The notes beneath the pieces are model-generated. The model was not told where the DNA came from. It was given only the letters and a program-made list of their open reading frames with translations, and searched no databases. Shown one piece after another: positions 4,961 through 6,333 of a stretch of 6,333 nucleotides of DNA; position 1 is the stretch's first letter, and every line of letters starts with the position of its first letter. The position numbers and the translations under genes were made by a program. The DNA is from Candidatus Coliplasma caballi (lineage in GTDB: Bacteria; Bacillota; Clostridia; Oscillospirales; CAG-382), in the NCBI GenBank assembly GCA_018065365.1, contig JAGHTH010000054.1:1-6333 (forward strand), read 5' to 3'.

Positions 4961-5410
4961 ATGATAAAACTGATCAAAAAATTCTGGAGCTACGAAATCA
5001 TCCGCTATCTGTTCGCGGGCGGAACGGCTTTCATTTTCGACAACCTCACGTTCTGGCTGTTCAACTCGCTGCTGCTGCCCGACCTGGGCGAGTGGTGGAT
5101 CCTCGGCTCCGTCAAAAACATGATCGCGGTCGTTATGGGCTTTTTGGTAGGACTCGCGATCAACAACCTCATCTCGATCTTCCTGGTCTTCACGTCCGAC
5201 GAACAGAAAAAGAAAAGCCGCACGGCAGGCGCGTTCTTCGCGTTCTGCGTGGTCGGCGTGATCGGGCTGCTCCTGTCGATCGGCGGCAACCAGCTCTGCA
5301 TTGCTCTGTTCGGCGAGGGCGACGTCAAGGAACTGATCTACAAGGTCTGCATCGCGATCCCCGTTACGGGCTGGAACTACATCGGCAGAAAATTCTTCGT
5401 TTCCAAATAA
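4961..5410 (+). CDS. GtrA family polytopic membrane protein
   Basis: The 149 residues match GtrA-type proteins in length and layout, with four hydrophobic segments near 13-38, 52-77, 91-116 and 122-145. The family signatures are the N-terminal IIRYLFAGGTAFIFD and the C-terminal NYIGRKFFVSK. GtrA proteins are linked to movement of lipid-linked sugars, such as polyprenyl-phosphate-bound glucose, across the membrane for surface polysaccharide modification. The substrate here cannot be told. The ATG at 4961 has a modest AGAGAAG about eight bases upstream and a strong promoter close before. The next gene starts 24 bases after its stop, so the two are very likely co-transcribed. Confidence 0.88.
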   Translation: MIKLIKKFWSYEIIRYLFAGGTAFIFDNLTFWLFNSLLLPDLGEWWILGSVKNMIAVVMGFLVGLAINNLISIFLVFTSDEQKKKSRTAGAFFAFCVVGVIGLLLSIGGNQLCIALFGEGDVKELIYKVCIAIPVTGWNYIGRKFFVSK

Positions 5411-5434
5411 TAAACTGAATAAAGGACGAACATC

Positions 5435-6333
5435 ATGTCAAAAACAGCGATCATCATCGGTGCCGGCCCTGCCGGACTTTCCGCCGCCTACCGCCTGCTG
5501 ACGACCACCGACGTGCATCCGATCATCCTCGAGGAATCGAACGAGATCGGCGGCATCTCCCGCACGGTTACGACCGCGGACGGCAACCGCATGGACATCG
5601 GCGGACACCGCTTTTTCTCCAAAATCGACGAGGTCAACGAGCTTTGGGCGCACGTCATGCCCACGCAGGGCGCTCCCGCGATGGACGACAAGATCCTCGG
5701 ACGCGAAAAGCCCCTTGTTGCCGGCGGCCCCGATCCCGAACAGACCGACAAGGTCATGCTGGTGCGCGACCGCGTGTCCCGCATCTATTTCCTCAAAAAA
5801 TTCTTCAAATACCCGGTGTCGATGAGCGTCGAAACGTTCAAGAACATGGGCTTCAAGAACACGATGCGCGCCGGCTTCGGCTACCTCTGGTCGTGCGTTC
5901 ACAAATTGCCCGAAGACAACCTCGCGAACTTCTATATCAACCGCTTCGGCAAACCGCTGTACGAGATGTTCTTCGAGGACTACACGACGAAACTCTGGGG
6001 CGTCGATCCGAAAGAACTGTCTGCCGATTGGGGCGCACAGCGCGTCAAAGGACTTTCGCTCTGGAAAGCCGTCTGGGACGCGGTCTCCAAGCCGTTCCGC
6101 AAAAAAGGCGCCAAAGTCGAAACGTCGCTGATCGAACAGTACGTTTACCCCAAAAAAGGCCCCGGTCAGCTTTGGGAAACGCTCGCTGCGGAAATCGTTT
6201 CTTTGGGCGGCGAGATCCTCTTGAACTCCTCCGTCAAGGGCATTACCCTCGGCGACAAGAAGATCGACTCCGTGATCCTCAAAAACGGCACGGAGATCAA
6301 GGGCGACTATTTCATTTCCTCGATGCCGATCAA
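5435..6333 (+). CDS. FAD/NAD(P)-dependent amine-oxidase or UDP-galactopyranose-mutase-like oxidoreductase, cut by the window end
   Basis: About 299 codons are present and the frame is still open at the right edge. The N terminus has a Rossmann dinucleotide motif, IIIGAGPAGLSAAYRL (residues 6-21, GxGxxG at 9-14), with Glu33 or Glu34 placed to hold the ribose. Then come GGISRT (39-44) and DIGGHRFFSK (54-63), typical of the amine-oxidase/protoporphyrinogen-oxidase/UDP-galactopyranose-mutase superfamily. Further segments such as YTTKLWGVDPKELSADWGAQ fit the same group. AAAGGA at 5421-5426, eight bases before ATG, supports the start. Pairing with a GtrA protein suggests a role in surface glycan or lipid-linked sugar metabolism; the exact reaction is inferred, not seen. 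Truncation is by the window only. Confidence 0.87.
   Translation, partial: MSKTAIIIGAGPAGLSAAYRLLTTTDVHPIILEESNEIGGISRTVTTADGNRMDIGGHRFFSKIDEVNELWAHVMPTQGAPAMDDKILGREKPLVAGGPDPEQTDKVMLVRDRVSRIYFLKKFFKYPVSMSVETFKNMGFKNTMRAGFGYLWSCVHKLPEDNLANFYINRFGKPLYEMFFEDYTTKLWGVDPKELSADWGAQRVKGLSLWKAVWDAVSKPFRKKGAKVETSLIEQYVYPKKGPGQLWETLAAEIVSLGGEILLNSSVKGITLGDKKIDSVILKNGTEIKGDYFISSMPI

Noticed and set aside
4461..4964. Plus-strand frame of 167 codons spanning the intergenic repeat and the miniprotein
   Set aside because: It crosses the repeat tract, the miniprotein, a terminator and a promoter, and it lacks a ribosome site and any family pattern.
5438..5902. Minus-strand open frames within the FAD oxidoreductase
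   Set aside because: They are antisense to the clear Rossmann-fold flavoprotein and are rich in Ala, Val, Gly and His as expected from a shadow.

Overview
The window looks like chromosomal DNA of a moderately GC-rich Clostridia-type Firmicute, possibly a gut anaerobe. The signs are near-consensus sigma-A promoters, purine-rich Shine-Dalgarno sites, a Clostridia-style MgtE, and an intergenic tract of long palindromes and a GAGCGAAGCGAG-type motif. This assignment is inference; no rRNA or tRNA is present to anchor it.

Left part, minus strand (transcribed right to left). A magnesium channel gene, mgtE (1881-3200), is preceded by a consensus promoter and a roughly 240-nt leader that contains an intrinsic terminator and competing stems. 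The first ATG placed well for its ribosome binding site (3251) is followed at once by TAG. Downstream of mgtE lies a visibly AT-richer gene for an AAA ATPase with a DUF4143 tail (397-1716). It has its own consensus promoter with an imperfect 32-bp palindrome at the expected transcription start. A short two-helix DUF4234-like membrane protein follows (48-284) and may be frameshifted. The last codons of mgtE, its stop and a few bases beyond occur a second time, diverged, at 324-370 on the far side of the ATPase gene. The ATPase gene is therefore bracketed by direct repeats derived from the mgtE 3' end, which suggests a small insertion or gene-end-targeting cassette.

Middle, plus strand. ung (3655-4326), uracil-DNA glycosylase, is divergent from mgtE with its own promoter. 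After it comes a 339-bp gene-free tract holding a 19-bp-stem hairpin, two further inverted repeats and a probable dispersed-repeat motif. A 52-aa membrane miniprotein (4666-4824) follows, with a good ribosome binding site and its own terminator.

Right part, plus strand. A consensus promoter at 4899-4927 drives a GtrA-family membrane protein (4961-5410). This is followed after 24 bp by an FAD-dependent amine-oxidase/UDP-galactopyranose-mutase-like oxidoreductase (from 5435) that runs off the window. The pair suggests a cell-surface polysaccharide or lipid-linked sugar operon continuing beyond the right edge.

The observations most worth checking are the duplicated mgtE tail around the ATPase gene, the mgtE leader attenuator with its ATG-TAG start, the palindromic operator candidate of the ATPase promoter, and the small membrane protein.
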